A DNA stretch of 33,194 nt from NCBI GenBank assembly GCA_020851255.1, contig JADZDA010000277.1, positions 1 to 33,194 of the forward strand, read 5' to 3'. The position numbers and the translations under genes are program-made. Below are positions 1 through 8,352 of the stretch, piece by piece. The notes beneath the pieces were generated by a model that saw only the letters and a program-made list of their open reading frames with translations, was not told the DNA's origin and did not search any database. The DNA is from Burkholderiales bacterium (GTDB taxonomy: Bacteria; Pseudomonadota; Gammaproteobacteria; Burkholderiales; Casimicrobiaceae). Each line of letters opens with the position of its first letter. The stretch's first letter is position 1.

Positions 1-119
1 GGTCGCCCGCGCGGCGCATTGTAGCTATCCGGGGTGAGAGCGGGAGCTACAACCCTGTACTCGCGCTGGAAAGACTGGGTCGTATTGTAGCTATCCGGGG
101 TGAGAGCGGGAGCTACAAC
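1..119 (-). CRISPR. End of a CRISPR array, probably type II-C (partial at left edge): repeats 18-53 and 84-119, spacer 54-83, partial spacer 1-17
   Basis: Two identical 36-bp copies of attgtagctatccggggtgagagcgggagctacaac separated by exactly 30 bp. The reverse complement GTTGTAGCTCCCGCTCTCACCCCGGATAGCTACAAT matches the Neisseria meningitidis type II-C repeat as I recall it (GTTGTAGCTCCCTTTCTCATTTCGCAGTGCTACAAT) at 28 of 36 positions, including the first 12 and last 8 bases. Strand is assigned from that similarity. Confidence 0.87.
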
Positions 120-161
120 GAGTTCGAGGGGGACGGCCGCAGGCCGCCGCCCCTCGAACTC
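120..161. repeat. Perfect 12-bp inverted repeat abutting the last CRISPR repeat
   Basis: GAGTTCGAGGGG (120-131) and CCCCTCGAACTC (150-161), with an inner CGGCC-GCA-GGCCG hairpin in the loop. Confidence 0.85.
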
Positions 162-240
162 GCCGCGCTACCGCGCGGGCCATCAGGAGGAGCGCGTGTC
201 CGGCCAGCGGGGACCGCAGCGACCGGATGTGCGACGCGCC

Positions 241-1335
241 TTACACGTTGAACCGGAAGTGCATGACGTCACCGTCGTGCAGCACGTACTCCTTGCCCTC
301 GAGGCGCATCTTCCCGGCCTCCTTCGCGCCGTGCTCGCCCTTGCAGCCGATGTAGTCGGCGTAGGCGATCGTCTCGGCGCGGATGAAACCCTTCTCGAAG
401 TCGGTGTGGATGACGCCGGCCGCCTGCGGCGCGGTCGCGCCGACGGGGATGGTCCACGCGCGCACTTCCTTCGGGCCGGCGGTGAAGTAGGTCTGCAGGC
501 CGAGCAGCTTGTAGCCGGCGTGGATCACGCGGTCGAGGCCGGGTTCGGCGAGCCCCAGGTCGTCGAGGAACGCCTTCTTGTCGTCGCCGTCGAGATCCGC
601 GATCTCGGCTTCGAGCGCCGCGCACACCGGCACCACCGGCGCGTTCTCGCGGGCCGCGTACGCCTCGACCGCCGCGAGCAGCGGGTTGTCGCGGAAGCCG
701 CGCTCGGCGACGTTCGCCACGTACATCGTCGGCTTCATCGTGAGCAGGAAGAAGGGCTTCAGCACCGCCTTCTCCTCCTCGTAGAGGTCGAGCGAGCGCG
801 CCGGGCGGCCCTGGTCCAGCGCCTTCTGCACCTTGACGAGCACCTCGTGGAGGCGCTTCGCCTCCTTGTCGCCGCCGGCGCGCGCGAGCTTCTCGACCTT
901 CGCGATCTGCTTGTCGACGGCGGCGAGATCGGCGAGCGCGAGCTCGGTGTGGATCGTCTCGATGTCGGACACCGGATCGATCCTGCCGGAAACGTGGACG
1001 ACGTTCGGGTCCTCGAAGCAGCGCACGACATGCGCGATCGCGTCGGTCTCGCGGATGTTGGCGAGGAACTGGTTGCCCAGGCCCTCGCCCTTGGATGCGC
1101 CGGCGACCAGGCCCGCGATGTCGACGAACTCGACGACCGCCGGGATCACCTTCTCGGGCTTCGCGATCGCCGCGAGCGCGGCGAGCCGCGGGTCGGGCAC
1201 CTCGACGATCCCGACGTTCGGCTCGATCGTGCAGAACGGGTAGTTCTCCGCGGCGATGCCGGCGCGCGTCAGCGCGTTGAAGAGCGTCGACTTGCCGACG
1301 TTGGGCAGGCCGACGATGCCGCATTTCAGGCTCAT
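241..1335 (-). CDS. ychF: Redox-regulated ATPase / Obg-family GTPase YchF
   Basis: [48 protein letters not shown]...; full length 364 aa ending [18 protein letters not shown]. Start overlaps the pth stop (ATGA). Confidence 0.97.
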   Translation of the reverse strand: MSLKCGIVGLPNVGKSTLFNALTRAGIAAENYPFCTIEPNVGIVEVPDPRLAALAAIAKPEKVIPAVVEFVDIAGLVAGASKGEGLGNQFLANIRETDAIAHVVRCFEDPNVVHVSGRIDPVSDIETIHTELALADLAAVDKQIAKVEKLARAGGDKEAKRLHEVLVKVQKALDQGRPARSLDLYEEEKAVLKPFFLLTMKPTMYVANVAERGFRDNPLLAAVEAYAARENAPVVPVCAALEAEIADLDGDDKKAFLDDLGLAEPGLDRVIHAGYKLLGLQTYFTAGPKEVRAWTIPVGATAPQAAGVIHTDFEKGFIRAETIAYADYIGCKGEHGAKEAGKMRLEGKEYVLHDGDVMHFRFNV

Positions 1336-1922
1336 GGATTGTCTTTCGTGTGCAATTGCGTCATCGCGCGCTCGAACTCGCCGGCCGCGATGGCGGGCCA
1401 GGCGTCGATCGCCCGGCCGATCGCGCGCCCGATCGCGTCGCGCTCGTCGCCGCGCGGCGGCTTCAACACGTAGTCGACGACCTGCTGCTGCGGCAGTTCC
1501 GAGTCGCGCGGATGGCCGATGCCGATGCGCAGCCGCCAGAACTCGGGGGTGGCGAGATGCGCGCGGATGTCCTTCAACCCGTTGTGTCCGGCGACCCCGC
1601 CGCCGAGCTTCAGCTTCACCGTCCCGGCGGGGAGGTCGAGCTCGTCGTGGGCGACCAGGACCGCGGCGGGCTCGATCGCGAGGAAACGCGCGAGCGACCC
1701 CACCGAGCGACCCGATTCGTTCATGTACGTCGACGGCTTCAGGAGCCGCAGGTCGCCGTCCTTCGCGACATCCCCGGCGAACCGCGACTGGGGCGAGAGC
1801 GCGGCGCCCAGCTCGCGGGCGAGCGCGTCGACGAACCAGAAGCCCGCGTTGTGGCGGGTTTTCTCGTAGTTGCGGCCGGGATTGCCCAGGCCGGCGACGA
1901 GGCGGATCGGTGCGGAGGCCAT
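1332..1922 (-). CDS. pth: Peptidyl-tRNA hydrolase
   Basis: [35 protein letters not shown]...; conserved LGNPG, TRHN and HDELD motifs; canonical position next to rplY and ychF. Confidence 0.97.
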   Translation of the reverse strand: MASAPIRLVAGLGNPGRNYEKTRHNAGFWFVDALARELGAALSPQSRFAGDVAKDGDLRLLKPSTYMNESGRSVGSLARFLAIEPAAVLVAHDELDLPAGTVKLKLGGGVAGHNGLKDIRAHLATPEFWRLRIGIGHPRDSELPQQQVVDYVLKPPRGDERDAIGRAIGRAIDAWPAIAAGEFERAMTQLHTKDNP

Positions 1923-1975
1923 CTCGGATCGGTCGGGGACGGGGGTCGGGCCTGCGCGCGGCGCACCGCGCAACG

Positions 1976-2007
1976 AAAAGGCCCGCCGGCGTTACGACAC
2001 GGCGGGC
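1976..2007 (-). terminator. Putative intrinsic terminator downstream of rplY
   Basis: GCCCGCCG (1981-1988) / CGGCGGGC (2000-2007) stem, followed on the minus strand by CTTTT. Confidence 0.6.
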
Positions 2008-2044
2008 CCGGGACGGACGGCTTCGCGCCCGACGCGCGACGACG

Positions 2045-2743
2045 CTACTTCTTCTTGTCGTCCTTGCCGCCTTCCTTCTTCTCGGGGGCCTTGGCTTCGG
2101 CGGGCTTCGCCTCGGCCGCCGGCGCGGCGGCCGCAGCGGCACCCTCGGCCGCGGCGGTTTCCTCGGTCTCGACGACCGCCTTGGGCACGACGGCGGTCGC
2201 GACCACCGGGTCCTTGCCGTGGGTCACCGCGGTCACGCCGGCGGGCAGCGCGACGCCGGACACGCGGATCGGGTGCGCGGTCTCGAGCGTCGCCAGGTCG
2301 ACGGTGATGAACCCGGGCAGGTCCCTGGGCAGGCACGAGATGTCGATCTCGTTCATCACGTGGCTGACGATCGCGCCGCCCAGCTTCACCGCCGGCGAGA
2401 CCTCGCCGTTGACGAAGTGCAGCGGGACCTTCATGTGGATCTTCTTGTTCTCGTCGACGCGCTGGAAATCGACGTGCAGCACCTGCGGCCGGTACGGGTG
2501 CATCTGCACGTCGCGCAACAGCACCTTCTGCGCGGCGGAACCGAGCTTCATCGTCAGGATCGACGAGTGGAACGCCTCGTTCTTGAGCGCATGGACGAGC
2601 GCGTTGTGGTCGAGTTCGATCGGCGTGGGCGCTACCGATCCGCCGTAGACGATGCCGGGGGCCTTGCCGCCGTGGCGCAGCCGGCGGCTCGCGCCGCGGC
2701 CTTCGCCGACGCGCGGAAAGGCGGTGAAGTCGATCGAGGCCAT
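2045..2743 (-). CDS. rplY: 50S ribosomal protein L25/general stress protein Ctc, with an Ala/Lys/Glu-rich C-terminal tail
   Basis: [35 protein letters not shown]...[25 protein letters not shown]; 232 aa. Confidence 0.96.
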   Translation of the reverse strand: MASIDFTAFPRVGEGRGASRRLRHGGKAPGIVYGGSVAPTPIELDHNALVHALKNEAFHSSILTMKLGSAAQKVLLRDVQMHPYRPQVLHVDFQRVDENKKIHMKVPLHFVNGEVSPAVKLGGAIVSHVMNEIDISCLPRDLPGFITVDLATLETAHPIRVSGVALPAGVTAVTHGKDPVVATAVVPKAVVETEETAAAEGAAAAAAPAAEAKPAEAKAPEKKEGGKDDKKK

Positions 2744-2865
2744 CTTGGCGACTCCTTCTTCGTGTCTGCGGCCTTCCGGGGTCTCGGCTACACGGGGAAG
2801 CCGGCCGGTCGTCCGCGGGTGGCTGGGGTGCCGGCTCGCCGAAGGCGCGCCGGGGAAAGCTTTGA

Positions 2866-2894
2866 ATTATAACCGGATTCCGGAGCCTCGTCCA
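2866..2894 (-). promoter_or_regulatory. Putative sigma70 promoter for rplY
   Basis: Minus-strand TATAAT (revcomp of 2866-2871) with a weak TGGACG -35-like hexamer 17 bp upstream. Confidence 0.45.
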
Positions 2895-2916
2895 CCGCCC
2901 GGTGTCCGGCCGGGCG

Positions 2917-3693
2917 TCAAGGCATGTACTGGCCGCCGTTGATCTCGAGGATCTGGCCGGTGACGTAGCCCGACAGGGCGTCGGACGCGAGGTAGACGAA
3001 CGCGCCCGCGCACTCTTCCGGCGTTCCGAGCCGTCCCATCGGGATCGAGCCCTTGAACGACTCGAGCATCTGCGGCGTCGAGTAGCGCTCGTGGAACGGC
3101 GTCGCGATGACACCGGGCGACACCGCGTTGACGCGGATGTTGTCCCTGACGAGCTCCTTGGCGATGCCGCGCGTGAACGTCGACACGAACGCCTTCGCCG
3201 ACGCGTACATCGCCGCGCCGGTCCCGCCGCCGTTGCGCGCCGCGACGCTGGTCACGTTGACGATGTTCCCGCGCCCGCCGCGACGCATGTGCGGGACCGC
3301 GGCCGCGCACGCCATGACGACCGACCGGCAGTTGAGATCCATCACCTGGTCGAAGAACGTGTCGTCGATCTCGGCCAGCGGGACACGCTGCACGAGTCCG
3401 CCCGCGTTGTTGACGAGGATGTCGAGACCGCCCATCGCCGCGGCGGCCTCGTCGACGACGCGACGCGCGGTCGCGCTGTCGGTCAGGTCGCCCCCGATCA
3501 GGTGCGCCTCGCCGCCGGCGAAGCGCACGTCGGCCGCGACCTCGTCCGCGCGGTTGCGGCTCGCGTTGTAGTGGATGGCGACCTTGCAGCCCAGCGTCGC
3601 GAACGCGCGCGCCGCCGCCGCGCCGATGCCGGTCGACGCCCCGGTGACCAGCACCGCCCTGCCTGCGAGATCCGCTCCCATGCCCTGCGTCAT
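2917..3693 (-). CDS. SDR-family NAD(P)-dependent oxidoreductase
   Basis: TGASTGIG cofactor motif, NNAGG, YASAK catalytic Tyr/Lys, C-terminal SGYVTGQILEINGGQYMP; 258 aa. Confidence 0.93.
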   Translation of the reverse strand: MTQGMGADLAGRAVLVTGASTGIGAAAARAFATLGCKVAIHYNASRNRADEVAADVRFAGGEAHLIGGDLTDSATARRVVDEAAAAMGGLDILVNNAGGLVQRVPLAEIDDTFFDQVMDLNCRSVVMACAAAVPHMRRGGRGNIVNVTSVAARNGGGTGAAMYASAKAFVSTFTRGIAKELVRDNIRVNAVSPGVIATPFHERYSTPQMLESFKGSIPMGRLGTPEECAGAFVYLASDALSGYVTGQILEINGGQYMP

Positions 3694-3748
3694 GCCATCC
3701 TCCGGCGTCCGTCCCGCGATCGCGCGTTGCCCGCGACCCCGGCCGGGC

Positions 3749-4699
3749 TCAATCGATGAACAACGAGCTGACCGATTCCTCGTTGGAGATCCGCGTGATC
3801 GTCTCGGCGATGAGCTGCGCGCACGAGAGCTGCCGGACCTTCGGACAGGCCGCGGCCTCGGCGGTGAGCGGGATCGTGTCGGTCACGACGATCTCGTCCA
3901 TGTCGGAACTCGCGATCCGGGGCACGGCCCCGCCGGAGAGCACCGGATGCGTGCAGTACGCGACGACCTTCCGCGCGCCGTGCTCCTTCAGCGCGGTCGC
4001 CGCCTTGCACAGCGTGTTCGCGGTGTCGACGATGTCGTCCATGATCACGCAGGTGCGCCCGTCGACGTCGCCGATGATGTTCATCACCTCGGCGACGTTG
4101 GCCTTCGGCCGCCGCTTGTCGATGATCGCGAGGTCCGAGTCGAGGCGCTTGGCGATAGCGCGCGCGCGCACGACGCCGCCGACGTCCGGCGAGACGATCA
4201 GCAGGTTGTCGTAGTTGCGCTTCCACAGGTCGCCCAGCAGGATCGGCGTCGCGTAGACGTTGTCGACCGGGATGTTGAAAAAGCCCTGGATCTGGTCGGC
4301 GTGCAGGTCCATCACCATCACGCGGTTGACGCCGACGGTGGAGAGCATGTCGGCGACGACCTTGGCGCTGATCGGCACGCGCGCCGAGCGCGGGCGCCGG
4401 TCCTGCCTCGCGTAGCCGAAGTAGGGGATCGCCGCGGTGATGCGCGCCGCCGACGCGCGCTTCAGCGCGTCGACCATCACCATCACCTCCATCAGGTTGT
4501 CGTTGGTCGGCTGGCAGGTCGACTGCAGGACGAAGACGTCGCGGCCGCGGACGTTCTCGAGCAGCTCGACCATCACCTCGCCGTCGGAGAACTTGCCGAC
4601 GATCGCGCGCCCGAGGCTGATGTTGAGGTGCCGGCAGACCGCCTCGGCGAGCTTGGGGTTCGCGCTGCCGGTGAAGACGCGCATGCGTTCGTAGGCCAT
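3749..4699 (-). CDS. prs: Ribose-phosphate pyrophosphokinase
   Basis: [70 protein letters not shown]...; 316 aa; PRPP-binding [12 protein letters not shown]. Confidence 0.98.
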   Translation of the reverse strand: MAYERMRVFTGSANPKLAEAVCRHLNISLGRAIVGKFSDGEVMVELLENVRGRDVFVLQSTCQPTNDNLMEVMVMVDALKRASAARITAAIPYFGYARQDRRPRSARVPISAKVVADMLSTVGVNRVMVMDLHADQIQGFFNIPVDNVYATPILLGDLWKRNYDNLLIVSPDVGGVVRARAIAKRLDSDLAIIDKRRPKANVAEVMNIIGDVDGRTCVIMDDIVDTANTLCKAATALKEHGARKVVAYCTHPVLSGGAVPRIASSDMDEIVVTDTIPLTAEAAACPKVRQLSCAQLIAETITRISNEESVSSLFID

Positions 4700-4742
4700 G
4701 GGTCAGTCTAGCGCGACGGGGACCACCGCTCCGGAACGAAGC

Positions 4743-4772
4743 GGGCAGGACGCCGGACGCGGCGTCCTGCCC
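4743..4772 (-). terminator. Perfect 12-bp hairpin between tRNA-Gln and prs (terminator/attenuator-like)
   Basis: GGGCAGGACGCC (4743-4754) / GGCGTCCTGCCC (4761-4772), 6-nt loop; only a weak T-rich tail (TTCGTTCC) on the minus strand. Confidence 0.5.
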
Positions 4773-4785
4773 GTCGTTTCATCGA

Positions 4786-4862
4786 TGGCTGGGGAGGAAG
4801 GATTCGAACCCTCGTATGCCGGAATCAAAATCCGGTGCCTTAACCAGCTTGGCGACTCCCCA
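4786..4862 (-). tRNA. tRNA-Gln (anticodon TTG)
   Basis: Minus strand TGGGGAGTCGCCAAGCTGGTTAAGGCACCGGATTTTGATTCCGGCATACGAGGGTTCGAATCCTTCCTCCCCAGCCA; anticodon stem CCGGA/TCCGG with loop TTTTGAT; encoded CCA. Confidence 0.97.
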
Positions 4863-4965
4863 GCGGAAATCGGCTCGCGTCCCGGGCGCCCGGAGGCGCG
4901 CCCGATGCGCGATCATTCGCGCCGGCCACCGCACGAATCGCGGGCGGCGACCTGCTTCCGGGGCG

Positions 4966-5844
4966 CTACGCGAACGATGCGAGCGGATGGCGGGCGAGCG
5001 TCCTCGCGATCGTCGCATCGATCCCGGGACGCAGGCGCGCTGCCGCCGCCTGCGCCTGTGCCGGGCTCGCGAAAGCCGCGAACACGCACGCGCCCGATCC
5101 GGTCATCCTCGCCCGCGGATCGACCTCGAGCAACGCCTCGAGCGCCTCCGCGACCGCCGGATGCCGCGCGCATGCGACACCCGCCAGATCGTTCCGACCG
5201 TAACCCTCGGAAAAGACTTCCATTTTCGCCGACGGCGTCGATCGTGTCAATTCGGGTGCGGCGAAGATCGACGCCGTGGCCACGTGCGCACGCGGAGTCA
5301 CCAGGACGATCCACGCCGCCGGCAGGCTCACCGGCGTCAGCCGCTCCCCGATGCCGCGAGCGAGGGCGGCCTCGCCGCCCACGAAGAACGGTACGTCGGC
5401 GCCGAGCGCGACGCCGATCGTCGCGAGATCGCCGCGCGAGAGCCCGAGCCGCCACAACCGGTTGAGCGCGAGCAGCACGCTCGCGGCGTCCGAACTGCCT
5501 CCGCCCAGGCCCGCGCCCATCGGGATCGTCTTGTCGATGCGGATTTCGACGCCCAGCGCGGTCCCGGTCCGCGCCTTCAGGCGCTCGGCCGCGCGAATCG
5601 CGAGATCGGCCTGCGGCGGCACGCCTTCGACATCGTTCATCCGCACGATCGCGCCGTCGTCGCGCACGCGCAGCGTCAGCGTGTCGGCGAGATCGATCAG
5701 CGTGTACAGGGTTTCGAGTTCGTGCCAGCCGTCGGCGCGACGCCCGGTGACGTGCAGGAACGCGTTGAGCTTCGCCGGCGCGGGCACGACCAGGCGGTCG
5801 GGCTGCGCGCCCGGATCGGGCGCGCCGTTCACGGCGAGCGCCAT
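4966..5844 (-). CDS. ispE: 4-(cytidine 5'-diphospho)-2-C-methyl-D-erythritol kinase
   Basis: PAPAKLNAFLHVTGRRADGWHELETLYTLIDLAD...IPMGAGLGGGSSDAASVLLALN; GHMP kinase motif; 292 aa. Confidence 0.97.
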   Translation of the reverse strand: MALAVNGAPDPGAQPDRLVVPAPAKLNAFLHVTGRRADGWHELETLYTLIDLADTLTLRVRDDGAIVRMNDVEGVPPQADLAIRAAERLKARTGTALGVEIRIDKTIPMGAGLGGGSSDAASVLLALNRLWRLGLSRGDLATIGVALGADVPFFVGGEAALARGIGERLTPVSLPAAWIVLVTPRAHVATASIFAAPELTRSTPSAKMEVFSEGYGRNDLAGVACARHPAVAEALEALLEVDPRARMTGSGACVFAAFASPAQAQAAAARLRPGIDATIARTLARHPLASFA

Positions 5845-6380
5845 GTGTCGACGACGATCCGCACGTCGAGGCCGGGATAGCGGACGTCGAGCCGCGACGG
5901 CCGCGTGGCCGCGTCGTCGGCGTAGGCGTACGCGACCGTCCAGCCGTCCTGCGCGAGCACCGCCGCGCGCCGTCGCGCGTCGCGCTCGAGCGCGTGAGCC
6001 GACCCGGGCCTGGGGAGCCCCCGGATCCACCAGGCGAGTTCGTCGACCGGCAGCGCGAAACCGAGCGTGCGCGCCGCGAGCGCCGAGGGGTCGGCGTCGG
6101 CGACGACGCGGCCGTCGGGCAGCTCGACGCGCGCGCCCGCGCTGTCGCGCGTGAGCCGCGCGAGCGTCGTGCCCATCGGCGTCGCGAACGCGAGCGCGTC
6201 GCGGCCGCGCTCGTGCGTCCAATCCACGTGCGCGGCGACTCCCTGGCCGTCGTGCCGCGCGGACATCCTCACGGCGATCGCGAACGGTTCGTCGACGACC
6301 GCGGCCGCCGGCGGCTCGGGCGGCGGCAGGCTCGCGCAGGCGGCGAGCGCGAGCGCGGCCGAGGCGACGAGACCGCGCAT
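5829..6380 (-). CDS. lolB: Outer-membrane lipoprotein LolB
   Basis: Lipobox-like ALAACASLPPPE; LolB-type core (PVDELAWWIRGLPRPG...LDVRYPGLDVRIVVDTW); directly upstream of ispE. Confidence 0.88.
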   Translation of the reverse strand: MRGLVASAALALAACASLPPPEPPAAAVVDEPFAIAVRMSARHDGQGVAAHVDWTHERGRDALAFATPMGTTLARLTRDSAGARVELPDGRVVADADPSALAARTLGFALPVDELAWWIRGLPRPGSAHALERDARRRAAVLAQDGWTVAYAYADDAATRPSRLDVRYPGLDVRIVVDTWRSP

Positions 6381-6403
6381 CCCCGCCGGGTTCAGCGGAC
6401 GAT

Positions 6404-8203
6404 TCAGCGGTCGAGCCTGCGCACGGTCTCGAGCAGCACCGGGTGATCCGGCGAGACCTTGAGCTGCGCGGCCCAGAGCTCCTTGGCGCGCACGCGCTCG
6501 CCCTTCGCCCACAGCACCTCGCCCAGGTGCGCGGCGATCTCGGCGTCGGGCCGGGCCGCGAACGCGCGGGCGAGGTAGCGCTCCGCCTCGTCGTGGCGCC
6601 CGAGCTTGTACAGCGCCCAGCCCATGCTGTCCTGGATGAACGGGTCGTCGGGGAGGAACCTGAGCGCCTTCTCGATCAGCACCCGCCCTTCCTCGTGGCG
6701 GGTGGTCCGGTCCACGAGCGTGTAGCCGAGCGCGTTCAGCGCCTGCGGATCGTCGGGCTTGAGTTCGAGCAGCCGCTTGAGGCGCGCCTCGGCGACGTCG
6801 ATGCGATCGATCTTCTCGGCGATCATGCCCGCGTCGTAGAGCAGGTCCGGGGAGTCCGGATGCTCGGCGAGCCCCTGCTCGAGCACCGCGTAGGCCTCGG
6901 CGTTGCGTCCAGCCTCGCGCAGCACGCCGCCTTCGGCCTGCCGGACCTGGATGCGCTGGTCGGGTGTCACCGCCGGCAGGTCGGCGAGGTAGCGCCGCGC
7001 CTCGTCGACGCGACCGAGCTTGCCCGTCAGCGCCGCGACGCGCAGCTTCGAGAGCCATCCGCGCTCGCCGTCGCCGACCGCCCGGTAGCGTTCGATCGCG
7101 AGCTCGTAGCGCCTGGTCTCCTCGGCGATCTGCGCGAGGTAGAGCTGCGCCGAACCGTCGTCGCCTTTCGCCGCGAGCCGGCCGAACTGCTCCTCGGCGG
7201 CCGCCCAGTCCTTCATCTGGAAGGACAGGATCGCGACGCCGGTCGCGTATTCGCGCGTCTCCGGATCCTCGGCCGCGAGCGCTTCGAAGATCGCCCGCGC
7301 TTCCGGCAGCTTCTTCTGTTCGACGTAGAACTGCGCGAGCGCGCCGCGCGCCGGGGCCGACCTCGGCTGGGCGACGACGAAGCTCCTGAGCCACGCGACC
7401 GCATCGTCGGGCGAGCGCTTGGCGAGGATCTCGGCCTTGAGCAGCGCCCCCCGTTCCCAGTCGGGCCGCAGCTTGAGCGCGAGTTCGGCGCGCTCCAGCG
7501 CCGCGGCCGCCATCGCCGCGTCGGCCGGGCCGGTGTTGTACGCCGCGAGCGCCACCGCGTACTGCGCCTCGGCCGACGTCGTGTACGGCGCCGCGAGTTC
7601 GCGTACGAGGTCGTACACCGCGCGCTTGTCGCCCTGCTGCGAGAAGGCGCGGTTGAGTTGCAGGAACGCATCGCCGACGCCGCCGCCGGTGAGCGCCTGG
7701 TCGGCGAGCAGCCGCTCGAGCCTCAGCTTGAGTTCCTCGTCGCCCAGGCCGTGCGGCGCCCCTTCGCGAGGCGCCGGCGGGCCGTCGGCGAGGGTGGCGA
7801 GGATCTGCCTCGGGCGCTCGGCCTGCGGCTCGAGTTCGAGCCACAGTCGCGCGGCCGCCTCCGCGGTCGCCCGCTGGCGGGTCGCGTGCGCGATCTCGGC
7901 GCTGCGCCGCGCGAGTCGCGCGTCCTTGAGCTCGCGGGCGACCTCGAGATAGGCGCGCGCCGCGAGCTGGGTCTGCCCGCGCTGCAACGCGATGTCGCCG
8001 AGCATCAGTCGGTAGAAGACATCCGGCGAGAGCCCTTCGCGAGGGGTGTCGTCCCGCACCACCGGTGCCTTCGACGCCGCGGCGGGTGGCGCGTCCGCGG
8101 GAAACGGCGGGATCTGCGCGCAGGCCCCGGCGGAAAGCCCCGCGCCGATCGCGACCCAGGTGGCGACGGCGCGCGGACGAAAGAAGAAGGTTCGAATGGT
8201 CAT
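6404..8203 (-). CDS. Tetratricopeptide-repeat lipoprotein
   Basis: MTIRTFFFRPRAVATWVAIGAGLSAGACAQIPP (lipoprotein signal) followed by many TPR units, e.g. PDDPQALNALGYTLVDRTTRHEEGRVLIEKALRFLPDDPFIQDSMGWALYKLGRHDEAERYLARAF. Confidence 0.92.
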   Translation of the reverse strand: MTIRTFFFRPRAVATWVAIGAGLSAGACAQIPPFPADAPPAAASKAPVVRDDTPREGLSPDVFYRLMLGDIALQRGQTQLAARAYLEVARELKDARLARRSAEIAHATRQRATAEAAARLWLELEPQAERPRQILATLADGPPAPREGAPHGLGDEELKLRLERLLADQALTGGGVGDAFLQLNRAFSQQGDKRAVYDLVRELAAPYTTSAEAQYAVALAAYNTGPADAAMAAAALERAELALKLRPDWERGALLKAEILAKRSPDDAVAWLRSFVVAQPRSAPARGALAQFYVEQKKLPEARAIFEALAAEDPETREYATGVAILSFQMKDWAAAEEQFGRLAAKGDDGSAQLYLAQIAEETRRYELAIERYRAVGDGERGWLSKLRVAALTGKLGRVDEARRYLADLPAVTPDQRIQVRQAEGGVLREAGRNAEAYAVLEQGLAEHPDSPDLLYDAGMIAEKIDRIDVAEARLKRLLELKPDDPQALNALGYTLVDRTTRHEEGRVLIEKALRFLPDDPFIQDSMGWALYKLGRHDEAERYLARAFAARPDAEIAAHLGEVLWAKGERVRAKELWAAQLKVSPDHPVLLETVRRLDR

Positions 8204-8247
8204 GGTATGGCGGCGAAATGCCGCGGGCCCGGCCGGTCCCAGGCTGG

Positions 8248-8293
8248 AACCTATCTCATAAACATGCACGTGTGCGTGATTATGAGATAGGTT
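8248..8293. repeat. 46-bp near-perfect palindrome in the TPR/mutM divergent intergenic region
   Basis: AACCTATCTCATAA (8248-8261) / TTATGAGATAGGTT (8280-8293) perfect 14-bp arms; the inner 7 bp also pair (one G.T wobble) after one mismatch. Confidence 0.9.
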
Positions 8294-8352
8294 GCATGGT
8301 CGGCGACCTGACGAACGGACCGCGCCCCGGGGCCGGTTTCGCGCCGCTTTCG

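Noticed and set aside
120-243. Possible tracrRNA between the array and ychF
   Set aside because: No anti-repeat complementary to the CRISPR repeat was found by eye in this interval on either strand.
100-1473. 457-aa plus-strand ORF overlapping the CRISPR repeat and ychF
   Set aside because: Antisense of ychF; its start lies inside the CRISPR repeat.
2896-2916. CGCCCGG/CCGGGCG hairpin after the SDR gene as a terminator
   Set aside because: Stem is short and no T-tract follows on the minus strand; insufficient support.
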